A DNA stretch of 64,000 bases from Candidatus Caenarcanales bacterium (GTDB lineage: Bacteria; Cyanobacteriota; Vampirovibrionia; LMEP-6097): positions 35,342 to 99,341 of the forward strand of contig JAKVAO010000002.1 of NCBI GenBank assembly GCA_022447685.1, in the 5' to 3' direction. Below are positions 34,795 through 44,261 of this stretch, piece by piece. The notes beneath the pieces are model-generated. The model was not told the DNA's origin, made no database searches, and worked only from the letters and a program-made list of their open reading frames with translations. The translations under genes were made by a program, and so were the position numbers. How positions within the stretch are numbered: the first letter of the stretch is position 1; each line of letters starts with the position of its first letter.

Positions 34795-35679
34795 TTAAGT
34801 AGCTCTAGCTAAAGCTTCCTGTTGTGCTCTACTAGAGCTTGGTCTATTAAAAGCTACTGCATTATTACGCTGTCTATTAAAAGCTACTGCATTATTACGA
34901 GGTAATTGAGCCAACATCTGATCATCTTTTTGCTTAATAGCTTGGATTGCTGGTAAATGCATTATACGTTCATACTTACCACCTTCCTTGATGGCCTCTG
35001 AGAATCTCTGTAAATCTTTAATATCACGTGGTAATAAACGCGCTTGGTATAAACCCTGACGATAGACTCCACTAACACCACTAATAGTATTACCTAAAAG
35101 GTTTTCCTGTATGAAAGTTAAATGTGCATCTAAACTTGCAACAACTTCATTTAGATACTTAGTCTTCTCAGCTCGAACTTTATCCCTTTCAGCATTCTGT
35201 TTACTCATCATATTGAATGGAAAAACCTTAAAAATAGCAGGCTTATCCTTCATACGTTTCATTGCAATATCGAGAAATTTTAGATGGTCTCTGAAGACTT
35301 CCATTGCATCTCGCTGAAAATTCACATTTTGATTAGGCTCCCTAAATGTTTCCAACCTATCAGTGAGAATTTTATTAGTACCAAAATTACCAGGCAAGAA
35401 ATCTAGAATCATGTACCAGGCTGTTCCAAGTACTTTAAACGGATTCCACCAAGTAACTCCTGGCTCCAAAATATCAACAATGGTATCTTTAGCTTTTTTA
35501 ACGTCTATTTTCTTGAGAGTCTTGCCAGTTTCTTTAGCTACTTCTTTGTCTTTTTCAGACTTTTTAACCATGCCATCCTGAACTTTCTCAGCGACATATT
35601 GCCACTCTGTAGGCACAGCATTTTGTGCTGCAATAGTTGCATAGCGTTTTATATCAGCTGGTCCAGGAATTCCTAACAT
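34795..35679 (-). CDS. Hypothetical protein with a C-terminal 10-residue tandem repeat
   Basis: A 294-residue protein. The N-terminal region is Lys-rich (VKKSEKDKEVAKETGKTLKK). A hydrophobic patch at about 84-100 (WWNPFKVLGTAWYMILDFLPG) could sit in a membrane. The middle is basic helix. Near the C-terminus NNAVAFNRQR is followed by NNAVAFNRPS, encoded by a nearly exact 30-nt repeat. No family is recognised. Confidence 0.55.
   Translation of the reverse strand: MLGIPGPADIKRYATIAAQNAVPTEWQYVAEKVQDGMVKKSEKDKEVAKETGKTLKKIDVKKAKDTIVDILEPGVTWWNPFKVLGTAWYMILDFLPGNFGTNKILTDRLETFREPNQNVNFQRDAMEVFRDHLKFLDIAMKRMKDKPAIFKVFPFNMMSKQNAERDKVRAEKTKYLNEVVASLDAHLTFIQENLLGNTISGVSGVYRQGLYQARLLPRDIKDLQRFSEAIKEGGKYERIMHLPAIQAIKQKDDQMLAQLPRNNAVAFNRQRNNAVAFNRPSSSRAQQEALARAT
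34842..34899 (-). repeat. 30-bp in-frame tandem duplication in the gene 34795-35679
   Basis: A 28-nt segment beginning GTCTATTAAAAGC occurs at 34842-34869 and again at 34872-34899, a 30-bp period that keeps the reading frame and adds ten residues. Confidence 0.95.
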
Positions 35680-35819
35680 CTATAGATTAAATTATTTTGA
35701 GTCGACTTTATATATTCTTAATATTCATGATAGCATTATTGTATATACAGATTCAAGCCAATCATAGTACTATTCCTACCTATGGAGCTAAATACTTCTT
35801 GAACAGACAAGAAGAATGG

Positions 35820-37568
35820 TTAATACTTAAAATAAAGCTGCGCTAAATCAGGAACTACACCAGCGTATTTAGTCTTACGAATACCAGCTAATCTATTATT
35901 TACAGCAGTGAAAACCTTAGGACTAGCCAAATAAATAAAAGGTTTTTCTTCAAAAACTATTTCCTGGAAGTGATCATAGATTTTCTTACGTTCAGAGAAG
36001 TCCATAGTCTTCACCCCTTCAGCAAAAAGCCTATCAATCTCATGCTCCCAATCTCTAGTTATTGGATTTTCTTGACTATGTTTAGGATCAAAAGCATGAA
36101 GCCTACCTGAACTATTCCAGACATTCGCACCAGTATTAGGTTCATTACTAGATCCACCGGTGAGTCCAAGTATCCCCGCGTCATAGCTTTGAGCACTCAT
36201 AACTCTACCGACATAGTTATTAAACTCGAGCACCTTGAAATTAGCTTTAATACCAAGTTCTTTGAGGTTTTCACTAATAATTACACCCATTAATTCACGC
36301 TCACGATTGCCACTATTGGTTAGTACATTAAATTCGACTCTATTATTCTTAGAGTCATAAAGCTCATGCAACTGTGACTCAGGATTTGACTTAAGTTTAA
36401 AACCGTTTACTTGAAGAAGTTTCCTAGCTTGTTCAAGTTCCGAGCTTGCATTCACTCTTATTTTGGAATTATAAAAAGGTGAATTGTCTGGATAAGCAGC
36501 ATTAAGAGGAACTCCCAAACCTTGAAATACATTATTAATAATATTTTCTCTATCAATCGCAAGTGAAATGGCTTCCCTAAAATCACGGTTATTGAACCAT
36601 GAATACATAGGCTCTGGAGTGTTTTTGCTCATATTGAACCAAATAAAATTCGTAGATGTACTAGGACCCAGATCGTGTAAAGTGAAATCGTATTTGGTTT
36701 CCAAAGATTTTATAAAAGCAAGATTACTTGAACTAACTCCAAGTATCATAGATTCCCTTGCTAGAAATTTGAAAATATCTGCACTATCGTCCTGGACATA
36801 GCTATAGATGATTTTATCTATATAAGGCAAAGCTTTCCCGGTCTCAGTATCTTTCTCGTAATATAGAGGATTTCTAATAAACTCAATTCTTTCTCCAGCT
36901 TGAATCTTAGAGAATTTATAAGCACCAGAACAAACAATATCTTCACTTTTGGTTTTGATACTCAAATAATTGTTAAATGCTTTTTGTTTCTCCTCAAGAC
37001 TTTTAGCCTGAGACTTAGCTATAAAAGCTTCAACATGGTGCTGCGGGGCAATCTCAACCCCAAGGTTTCTTAAAAATGGAGCAAAAACGGTTTTGGTAGT
37101 AAATTCAATAGTTCTATTATCAAGTTTTTTCACTTGTGGAAATTCTCCATCCACCAGAATCACATCTCTTGTCATACTGACTGCGACTTGATCTCTAAGT
37201 AAAGTATTCCAAGTAAAAATCACATCATCTGCATCTATAACTTCACCATCACTCCAGAAAATATTTTCCCTGAGAACAACTGTAATGGTTTTCTGATCTA
37301 GGCTAATAGTAAAAGACTCTGCGAGTAAAGGTAAAGGCTCATCTGTATCAGGATCGAATTTTAGTAAACCCAAAAACATCATGCCGCCATACTGACTACT
37401 AGTAGCTTCTGTAGAAATCCAAGGATTTAAAGTTTTAGGATCTTGCCCTCTTTGGGTGAGAGTCAGTATTCCACCAAATTTAGAATCTTGTATAATTGAT
37501 TGCTTAGGCTTAGTGCTACAAGAACTTAAAGAAATAAAGGCTATAAATATTAGTAAAAGTTTTTTCAA
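35820..37568 (-). CDS. ABC transporter substrate-binding lipoprotein, peptide/nickel/oligopeptide family (SBP_bac_5)
   Basis: A 582-residue protein with a lipoprotein signal peptide (KKLLLIFIAFISLSSCS, lipobox Cys at about 17). Family features follow: DPKTLNPWISTEATSSQYGGMMFLGLL, FKFDPDTDEPLPLLAESF-like text, then TITVVLRENIFWSDGEVIDADDVIFTW (the conserved F-WSDG-PV-A-DV pattern), and later YAPDNSPFYN-like text. It should capture a peptide-like ligand for an Opp/Dpp permease, but no permease or ATPase genes are adjacent. It lies 2 nt after the DoxX-like gene on the same strand. Confidence 0.9.
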   Translation of the reverse strand: MKKLLLIFIAFISLSSCSTKPKQSIIQDSKFGGILTLTQRGQDPKTLNPWISTEATSSQYGGMMFLGLLKFDPDTDEPLPLLAESFTISLDQKTITVVLRENIFWSDGEVIDADDVIFTWNTLLRDQVAVSMTRDVILVDGEFPQVKKLDNRTIEFTTKTVFAPFLRNLGVEIAPQHHVEAFIAKSQAKSLEEKQKAFNNYLSIKTKSEDIVCSGAYKFSKIQAGERIEFIRNPLYYEKDTETGKALPYIDKIIYSYVQDDSADIFKFLARESMILGVSSSNLAFIKSLETKYDFTLHDLGPSTSTNFIWFNMSKNTPEPMYSWFNNRDFREAISLAIDRENIINNVFQGLGVPLNAAYPDNSPFYNSKIRVNASSELEQARKLLQVNGFKLKSNPESQLHELYDSKNNRVEFNVLTNSGNRERELMGVIISENLKELGIKANFKVLEFNNYVGRVMSAQSYDAGILGLTGGSSNEPNTGANVWNSSGRLHAFDPKHSQENPITRDWEHEIDRLFAEGVKTMDFSERKKIYDHFQEIVFEEKPFIYLASPKVFTAVNNRLAGIRKTKYAGVVPDLAQLYFKY

Positions 37569-37570
37569 TT

Positions 37571-37984
37571 TTACTTTTGTCTAGAGCCAAAGACTACAAA
37601 CTCAGAAGCAATCATCATTATATTTAAAAACATAAAGGTGGGTAAACTCGCTATGCATAAATAATTCAAATGAAGAAATAAAGCAGCAAAAACAGCAAGC
37701 TGAATCGGGAAATTTATAATAAACATCGCGCCAATAATAACTTCAGCCCATTTCACAACTTTGGCGATAAGGAAAGCATTAGGTAAGATCATGTCATTGA
37801 ACAAAATCTTATAAGGTTCAAAAATCACGTCATCTCTAAGTGAAGCAAAGAATAAATCAGCCTGGCTACCAAAAGACGGATCAGAGAATTTTGGCATAGC
37901 ATTCAGTATGAATATCAAGCCAATTACCCATCTCATAATAAGTAGGTACGCATATAATGTCGGCAGACTTTTAGGTTGAACCAT
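37571..37984 (-). CDS. DoxX-like small membrane protein
   Basis: A 137-residue protein with about four membrane helices (AYLLIMRWVIGLIFILNAMPKF, AFLIAKVVKWAEVIIGAMFI, FPIQLAVFAALFLHL, FMFLNIMMIASEFVVF). The opening RWVIGLIFILNAMPKFSDPSF and VVKWAEVIIGAMFI resemble the DoxX/thiosulfate:quinone oxidoreductase small-subunit fold. Exact activity is unknown. TATAAT on the minus strand (37998-37993) ends 8 nt before the ATG, implying a leaderless mRNA shared with the lipoprotein gene. Confidence 0.7.
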   Translation of the reverse strand: MVQPKSLPTLYAYLLIMRWVIGLIFILNAMPKFSDPSFGSQADLFFASLRDDVIFEPYKILFNDMILPNAFLIAKVVKWAEVIIGAMFIINFPIQLAVFAALFLHLNYLCIASLPTFMFLNIMMIASEFVVFGSRQK

Positions 37985-38122
37985 ATGTAAATATTATATC
38001 TCTTTATATCTTTTTTATATATTTTCTGCAAATTTCCTTCACGAATTTCTGTAATTGAAGACTAGGAAAAAATCCCTGAGCCAAAATTTCTTAAAGCTTG
38101 ATGAAAAAATAAAAAGCCTTGG

Positions 38123-38128
38123 TATAAT
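38123..38128 (+). promoter_or_regulatory. -10 element of nuoB
   Basis: A perfect TATAAT ends 8 nt before the nuoB ATG (38137), placing +1 at or within 1-2 nt of the start codon. The -35 region is weak (TTGATG with a 19-nt spacer). Confidence 0.6.
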
Positions 38129-38136
38129 CAAAATAT

Positions 38137-38757
38137 ATGGCTAATATCGAAGAACTATTTTCGGAATCGAAAGTATCTGTGCCTAAGCGTACTGAAGTTG
38201 AAGTACCTGAAGGTTTGCAAGACAACCTTTTGGTTACTACAGTTTCTGGGTTCATAGATAGTATTTATAATTGGGCTAGATCCAATAGTGTTTGGCCGTT
38301 AACTTATGGTACATCTTGTTGTGCCATCGAAATGATGTCTGTTGGTATGTCGCGTTTCGACATCTCTAGATTTGGTTCTGAGGTATTCAGGGCAACTCCT
38401 AGACAGGCTGATTTGATTATTACTGCAGGGACCATCACTAGGAAAATGGCTCCAGCACTTGTAAGACTTTACCAACAACTTCCAGAGCCTAAATACGTTA
38501 TCGCCATGGGTGCTTGTACTATCACCGGTGGAATGTTTCACGATAGTTACTCTGTAGTTCAAGGTGTAGATAGAATTATTCCAGTAGATGTATATGTTCC
38601 TGGATGTCCACCGAGACCAGAAGGTTTACTTCACGGTTTATTTACTTTACAAAGAAAAATCCGTAAAGAGAAACTACTAGCTCGTGGTGCAATCAGTAAA
38701 TATCATGATTCTCAAGTAAGAGATGTTGATGAAAAGACTGGTTTGATTATTAAGTAG
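38137..38757 (+). CDS. nuoB: NADH-quinone oxidoreductase subunit B
   Basis: A 206-residue protein. The N2 [4Fe-4S] ligands are in place: [11 protein letters not shown] (Cys61, Cys62), [11 protein letters not shown] (Cys127) and [13 protein letters not shown] (Cys157). It carries the last cluster before quinone in complex I. The tail beyond the conserved core (about 45 residues) is charged. nuoA is not upstream; nuoC follows 58 nt later from its own promoter. There is no ribosome site; the start follows the -10 box directly. Confidence 0.96.
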   Translation: MANIEELFSESKVSVPKRTEVEVPEGLQDNLLVTTVSGFIDSIYNWARSNSVWPLTYGTSCCAIEMMSVGMSRFDISRFGSEVFRATPRQADLIITAGTITRKMAPALVRLYQQLPEPKYVIAMGACTITGGMFHDSYSVVQGVDRIIPVDVYVPGCPPRPEGLLHGLFTLQRKIRKEKLLARGAISKYHDSQVRDVDEKTGLIIK

Positions 38758-38775
38758 ACTAGTTTAATAATATAT

Positions 38776-38804
38776 TTGTCTACAAAGACGCTTCAAGTTA
38801 TAAT
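38776..38804 (+). promoter_or_regulatory. nuoC promoter
   Basis: TTGTCT 38776-38781, a 17-nt spacer and TATAAT 38799-38804. The ATG begins 11 nt after the -10 box, so the leader is about 4 nt. The promoter sits in the 58-nt gap between nuoB and nuoC. Confidence 0.65.
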
Positions 38805-38815
38805 TTAAATGATAT

Positions 38816-39526
38816 ATGGCAGAACTACCGATAAAACCAGGTGATGAGAAACTTGCAGCATACTTCGCGAGAAAAGAAGCTACTGCTGCTGGTAAAGATC
38901 CAGATGAAGCAGAAAAAGCTGCTTTAGCGAAATTCGGAATTACAACTGGTGCTCCTGAACCTGTAGCAGCAGAAGCTGCACCAGCTGAAGCAAGCACAGA
39001 AGATAGCGCTGAAGCTGAACTAGTAGAAGAAGTTCCACCGCCACCACCGAAGACACCAGAAGCTAAAGAGTTTTTCGATGCAGCTAAATTTAATGTTGAA
39101 GAATTAGCTAAAGATGCCGCTGGCACGCTAATGTATCAAGTTCAATTAGCAGACTTAGTTCAAATCTGCAAAGATCTTAAATCTCAGAGAAAATTCAACG
39201 TACTTAACTTCATGACCGCTGTTGAATATAAAGAAGCTTACAAAAACATTCTTAGACTTGAAAGTAACAAGCACTTAGAGGCAGTTGTACTTAAAGTTGA
39301 TCTTCCTAAGAACAATCCAACTATGCCAAGTCTAACTGATATATATCCTTCTGCTAACTGGCAAGAACGTGAAGCATTTGACATGATCGGACTTAGCTTC
39401 GAAGGTCATCCTAATCTTAGTAGAATCCTAAACCCTGAGGAATGGGAAGGCTACCCTCTTCGTAAAGATTATATTGGACCTCTAGATGAGTTGAATCAGC
39501 CTATAACTTATGCTTTGTCGAGCTAG
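38816..39526 (+). CDS. nuoC: NADH-quinone oxidoreductase subunit C (30 kDa)
   Basis: A 236-residue protein. The conserved NuoC core runs from about 90 to 236: FNVLNFMTAVEYKE, LKVDLPKNNPTMPSLTDIYPSANWQEREAFDMIGLSFEGHPNLSRIL, then EGYPLRKDY. This forms part of the hydrophilic arm of complex I. The first 85 residues are an Ala/Pro/Glu-rich extension (GAPEPVAAEAAPAEAS, VEEVPPPPPK) not usual in NuoC, probably flexible. No fusion to NuoD is present. Confidence 0.92.
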   Translation: MAELPIKPGDEKLAAYFARKEATAAGKDPDEAEKAALAKFGITTGAPEPVAAEAAPAEASTEDSAEAELVEEVPPPPPKTPEAKEFFDAAKFNVEELAKDAAGTLMYQVQLADLVQICKDLKSQRKFNVLNFMTAVEYKEAYKNILRLESNKHLEAVVLKVDLPKNNPTMPSLTDIYPSANWQEREAFDMIGLSFEGHPNLSRILNPEEWEGYPLRKDYIGPLDELNQPITYALSS

Positions 39527-39611
39527 TTATCTCTAAATCCCGATAATAGTATCGATGAACACTCAAGCTAACGCGCAAGGGCAGTCTGTTTTGAGTTTGT
39601 TAACTTAGTTT

Positions 39612-40271
39612 TTATTCTTCTAGGTCTATTGCAATGTTTGGAGTATCAAACGAGTTCAATCCTTGAGCATATTCTACAATACCTTCAAATACTGGCTTAT
39701 TTTCATTACGTACTTCACCTGCATATTCTCCTGCATTGCTTTCTATCTTGCTTAGCAAAGTATTTATTTCTTGAGGTGTAATACCTTCTTGATTTACATA
39801 CTCTGTAATTTGATTTTTTATTTTACCTTGCAGGGAAGCTATTTGTTCTTGTTTATAATCCTCTGAAAACTTACCGTCCTGTAAAGCTCTTATATTTTCC
39901 ATATTCCCTTGTATTGCAAGTGATGGATGATTTACAAATTGATTCTGCCTTGCAAATTCTGCCCTTTTTTCTTCTGCAGATTGAAGTGGAGTAGTAATGG
40001 TATCGTAAAATACTTGCCCAAGCCCGCGTAAATTACGTCCAAATTCCATAACTGGTCTAGGAATCCCTTTGTTACCATTATTATCCAGATTTCTAGACGG
40101 GACATTATTTTTACCCACGGTGCCTCCAAAGCTATCACTAATTTTTTGAGTATTATTTTTCTCAGTTTCTGTGTCTTGTAGTGTTGGATCTTCAACAACC
40201 GCTTGTGCTAAAGTTGTTGTTGTCCATGCAGTATTAGTATTATCGATATTACCTACTGTAGATGTTCCCAT
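39612..40271 (-). CDS. Hypothetical Asn/Thr-rich protein
   Basis: A 219-residue protein with a strong ribosome site (AAGGAG, 8 nt before ATG). The first 80 residues are low-complexity (NTNTAWTTTTLAQAVVEDP, RNLDNNGNKGIPRP), the rest helical (QLQGKIKNQITEYVNQEGITPQEINTLLSKIESN-like). There is no signal peptide. Layout and composition resemble the 150-residue protein at 23130. No known family. Confidence 0.55.
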   Translation of the reverse strand: MGTSTVGNIDNTNTAWTTTTLAQAVVEDPTLQDTETEKNNTQKISDSFGGTVGKNNVPSRNLDNNGNKGIPRPVMEFGRNLRGLGQVFYDTITTPLQSAEEKRAEFARQNQFVNHPSLAIQGNMENIRALQDGKFSEDYKQEQIASLQGKIKNQITEYVNQEGITPQEINTLLSKIESNAGEYAGEVRNENKPVFEGIVEYAQGLNSFDTPNIAIDLEE

Positions 40272-40466
40272 ATTGTTTCTCCTTCTTTTTATTTGTGTTT
40301 TAGTTAATAAAACTTATTGATAAAATTTCCTATCCCCCACAGATAGTCATACTTATCGCTTACAAATATACAAAGTGACAATTTTGATAAGTTGACAATA
40401 AATTTGAAAAATTTAAAAAAATTTTCTTAACTCAGACTTAATCAGGTATAAAATTATCTTAAGCAA

Positions 40467-43400
40467 TTGACTTATATTTGTGTGGAGTCGAAGAATATAG
40501 ATCCTGGAAAACCGGACTATAATCAATTTAAAAAACATGGCTCATTGTTTCTTCCTAAGCTAAGAAACAATCAAAAGAGTTTAATACAGACTATTGAACA
40601 AAAACCTCTGATTCTCAATCCAAATCATAGGAAATCTCAACTAATCGTCCAAAAATTGCCAGCGACTATTAACCCACAAACTAATAAAGTTATAGAAAAA
40701 CGAGACGCATTAATTGAAGAAGACCTAATAACAAGTGAAGCCACGTTAATACTAGATCTTGAATCACCAGAAAGTCTAGAAGTGCTTGAATATATCGAGA
40801 ACAGTGGTGTAAGTATAAAAAATGAAAATTATAATTTCCAGGATATATTAGATTTCAGCTTAAAACAAATTGTTGAACTTGAGCAAGATAATCAGGACTT
40901 TAAATACATTAAAAAATATTTTTTAAGACTAGGCGACATTAGTTTAAATTATTCAGTAGATCTTAACCATAAGTATAAAAATGATCGCTTTTCATATTCC
41001 CCTTTGGTTATGAATCGTGAGCTTTGTGGTCCTGCAAATCAATTCCAAAGTGATTATTTAGAAGAGTTTAGTTTAAGTGAAGCAAGTTTAAAACAATTAG
41101 AAAATATACTCATAAATAGTTTTAAGTTGGATAAAAGCTCTAATAATTCAGCTGAGAAAAGATTTCTATTAAGATTTTTAACAAACTCAATCTTCATCAA
41201 AAACTTCAAATCAGAAAAATTCAACCAAAAAGTCATTGAGGCTTTAAAAAATGACAGTGAAGATTCAGCTAAATTAATCTATGAGTACTTCCTTCTCAAT
41301 AACTTGGATAAGCTAAAAGCACAGGATAAAGAAGAAATCATAAAAGCACTTGAAGCAAACTCTAGACTTTCATCTCAGCTAGCTCAAACTCTCATAATCG
41401 ACAATCCAAATTTATCTAATGCAATCCCAGAGCAAGTAAAGCTTGATTTTAAAAATATTAGCCTTGAAGAAATTCTCAATGATTTCGAGAACTACATAAA
41501 AATTGCAAGCAATCAAACCTGCTTAATGCCAGAGGAACTGGATCCTGAGAAAAACTATGGTATCGAAATAGAAATGCAATTGAGAGGACGTAATAATCAT
41601 AGAGCAGCTAATAGCCCAGAACAAATTATGCTTCAACCTTATAGAAACTTTATTGAGTTAGGTACTGATTTTGGAAATGAAATCGCTGAACTAAGAACAA
41701 TGAAAGGTGGTTTTAAGCTTAATAATGAAAACTATAAAAAGCTTTTAGAAATCGTAAATCTCTTTCACAAATCTCCCGATCTAATAGATTTTCGAAGTCA
41801 GCATGTGCATTTAGATCCAGATAGCAGTCCCTACAACAGTTCAAAACTACTTCAATTTCTGAATAACGATCTAGGTACTCTCGAGACCAAAGCTCTGAGA
41901 CCCAATACAAGTATAGTCAATGGTCAGAACAACTTAATATATTCTTATAGTGTGCCCTGCCTAATTGATCAAATGATTGTTTTGGAAGCTATGAAATCTT
42001 TAACTATCGATACAGACAACTACCTTAAGAGCATGGCACTCTCTGAAGAGCACTCACTATCTTCTCCTTTAATTTTATTAATTGATGAAAGTATTAAAAA
42101 CGATAAAGCTTTTATAATTCCTAGCTTACTGAGATTGGTTGGAAGTGGTCACTCATATATTGCTACGAATTCTATTTTTGATAAATACCAAAATAATTTT
42201 CAAGAAATCAGTAAAGAACTTAGCCAAGAACAATTACTCACAGAGCTATATCGTATATCAGTAGCTGACGGGCGATCAAATCTTGAAAATATTTTAGAAG
42301 CAAATACTACTGAAGACTCAATTAAAATACTTGATTCACTAGAGGATGATACCTTCAATAAAATCTTTAATCACAAGAACTTTGTTGCTACAAGCACTTT
42401 TGACTTTTTGATTCTGAATAAAGATTTCGAGCTAATAGAATACTTAATCGACAGAACTGAGGAAGTTGAGTTATCACAAATATTAAACAAAGTACATGAA
42501 AATGGAAATAATTTATTTACAACTCTGATTAACATAGGGCAAGATAGATTATTTCAGAAGTTAAAAGCAAATATTAATCCTGAAAAATTCGCTGAGGGAC
42601 TGTTGCTAAAAAACTCCGCTGGTCAAAATAGTTTAATAGTTTCATTACAAAATAAAAATCTAGAACTTTCCAATGTAATTTTCAATAATATTGGAAACGA
42701 TAAAAACTTCATAAGTTTGATTACATCTGATACTAATAAGTCCCAACTTAATGCCTTGAATCTCGCACTTGAAAATAGTTTTCAAGAACTAAGCAAGAAT
42801 ATAATAAAAAATCTTAAATCAAGAAAATTAGATAAAAATACTTTATCCCAAATACTAACTCAAATAAATTCTAAAAAGAATAATGCCTTGATGCAAGCTA
42901 TAAGTAGTAAAGCTGATAAAGAAATGATAATGGATTTAATTGAGATCACCCCTAAAGAAGATTTACTAAAAATCTGTCAGCAAGAAAATGAAAATGGTAT
43001 GAATATATTTGACCTAGCCTTTAGTCACGCTCATATAGAAGCTATAGCAAAAATCATAGAGACAATACCAGAAGATGATTTTCAAAAATTAATCTTAGAG
43101 ACGACTTCAAATGATCTTTTTTATTTAGCTAATGAATATGAAAAGCCAAATATAGTAAATCTAACACTTGAAAAATTAAATGAAGAAAATATCCAAGAGT
43201 TACTAGGTAAAAAAGATCACTCTGGAAAAGATATCATAACCAGGAATATTGATTATGATGGAAACTGTGAGATACTTAAAAGCTTAATCAAATTCTTGAA
43301 TCCAGAAAAATTAAAAGCACTTGCAAGCCGCAAAGACAAATATTCAAATAATTTCTTACTAGACTATGCTTTAAAAAAAGACGACGATGACTTATTCACC

Positions 43401-44261
43401 ATTACTCTAAATTCTCTAGATGATAAGGAGTTTGATCAAATTACAAAAGAACATAAATATTATCCTTTTCAAATTTTAAAGTTTGCAATTGAGCATAAAA
43501 ATACTGATATCTATAAATCATTAGTCTCAAAATTAGATAATGAAAGCATCTTCAAAACAATAAGTAAAAAAAATTCAGATAAGCAAAACCTTCTAATACA
43601 ATACATGAACTTAGATCCAGATCCGCAGATTTTCAAAGAACTAATAGACTCTTTAACTAGCGAACAATTAAATGAACTATTAGCTGAAACAGACAGGAAT
43701 GCTAATAATCTATTAATTCATTGTCTAGAAAATAATCAAAATGAAATAGCGAACCTAGTTATTGATTCTTTAGGTGATGAGAATTTTGATAAAGTTATTA
43801 GGCAAATCAATAATAAAGGCTTTGATGCTTTAAAAACAATTATCAAGAATGAAAATATAGAAATTCTCAAAAAAATTATAGATAGAACCAAACAAGAAAC
43901 TTTTGTTCTTCTTAATAGATCTGGTAATTATGAAGATAAGCAAAAGCCTCTAATGATTGCTATCACAACAGGGAAACCTGTAATCGTAGATTTAATACTA
44001 GATAAGCTCTACGATGTTGATCTAAGTCTATTTGCAGATAGGCAGGATAAAGATGCTAATAATATTTTAATGCTGGCTACTATAGTTGGTGATCTGGAGA
44101 TTATGAATAGTCTAATGAATAAACTCTATGAAAGTGACCTCATTAAACTTATGAATCAAACTAATAATAATGACTACGACACATTGTCCCTAGCTAAAGA
44201 ACTAGGTAAAGAAGATATCATTCAAAGGCTAGAAGAACTAAACCTGAGCCTTAAATCATGA
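40467..44261 (+). CDS. Large repeat protein with an amidoligase/GCS-like core
   Basis: 1264 residues, starting at TTG 40467 with TATAAAATTATC upstream; a later start is possible. Residues about 360-460 carry YGIEIEMQL (365-369), EIAELRTMKGG (about 405-415) and FRSQHVHLD (446-450). GxExE, a later E-x-R and an HVH are the pattern of the glutamate-cysteine-ligase-like amidoligase fold, which joins a carboxylate to an amine using ATP. From about 640 to the end the protein consists of ankyrin-like helical units of about 33-40 residues (QKPLMIAITTGKPVIVDLIL, NNILMLATIVGDLEIMNSLM). No signal peptide. It could be a host- or cell-directed effector, a guess from the repeat architecture. The 3' end overlaps nuoL by 11 nt. 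Confidence 0.6.
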   Translation: MTYICVESKNIDPGKPDYNQFKKHGSLFLPKLRNNQKSLIQTIEQKPLILNPNHRKSQLIVQKLPATINPQTNKVIEKRDALIEEDLITSEATLILDLESPESLEVLEYIENSGVSIKNENYNFQDILDFSLKQIVELEQDNQDFKYIKKYFLRLGDISLNYSVDLNHKYKNDRFSYSPLVMNRELCGPANQFQSDYLEEFSLSEASLKQLENILINSFKLDKSSNNSAEKRFLLRFLTNSIFIKNFKSEKFNQKVIEALKNDSEDSAKLIYEYFLLNNLDKLKAQDKEEIIKALEANSRLSSQLAQTLIIDNPNLSNAIPEQVKLDFKNISLEEILNDFENYIKIASNQTCLMPEELDPEKNYGIEIEMQLRGRNNHRAANSPEQIMLQPYRNFIELGTDFGNEIAELRTMKGGFKLNNENYKKLLEIVNLFHKSPDLIDFRSQHVHLDPDSSPYNSSKLLQFLNNDLGTLETKALRPNTSIVNGQNNLIYSYSVPCLIDQMIVLEAMKSLTIDTDNYLKSMALSEEHSLSSPLILLIDESIKNDKAFIIPSLLRLVGSGHSYIATNSIFDKYQNNFQEISKELSQEQLLTELYRISVADGRSNLENILEANTTEDSIKILDSLEDDTFNKIFNHKNFVATSTFDFLILNKDFELIEYLIDRTEEVELSQILNKVHENGNNLFTTLINIGQDRLFQKLKANINPEKFAEGLLLKNSAGQNSLIVSLQNKNLELSNVIFNNIGNDKNFISLITSDTNKSQLNALNLALENSFQELSKNIIKNLKSRKLDKNTLSQILTQINSKKNNALMQAISSKADKEMIMDLIEITPKEDLLKICQQENENGMNIFDLAFSHAHIEAIAKIIETIPEDDFQKLILETTSNDLFYLANEYEKPNIVNLTLEKLNEENIQELLGKKDHSGKDIITRNIDYDGNCEILKSLIKFLNPEKLKALASRKDKYSNNFLLDYALKKDDDDLFTITLNSLDDKEFDQITKEHKYYPFQILKFAIEHKNTDIYKSLVSKLDNESIFKTISKKNSDKQNLLIQYMNLDPDPQIFKELIDSLTSEQLNELLAETDRNANNLLIHCLENNQNEIANLVIDSLGDENFDKVIRQINNKGFDALKTIIKNENIEILKKIIDRTKQETFVLLNRSGNYEDKQKPLMIAITTGKPVIVDLILDKLYDVDLSLFADRQDKDANNILMLATIVGDLEIMNSLMNKLYESDLIKLMNQTNNNDYDTLSLAKELGKEDIIQRLEELNLSLKS

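Noticed and set aside
39557..39600. Terminator after nuoC from ACTCAA/TTGAGT
   Set aside because: Only a 6-bp stem with a 24-nt loop and a poor T run; too weak to list as a feature.
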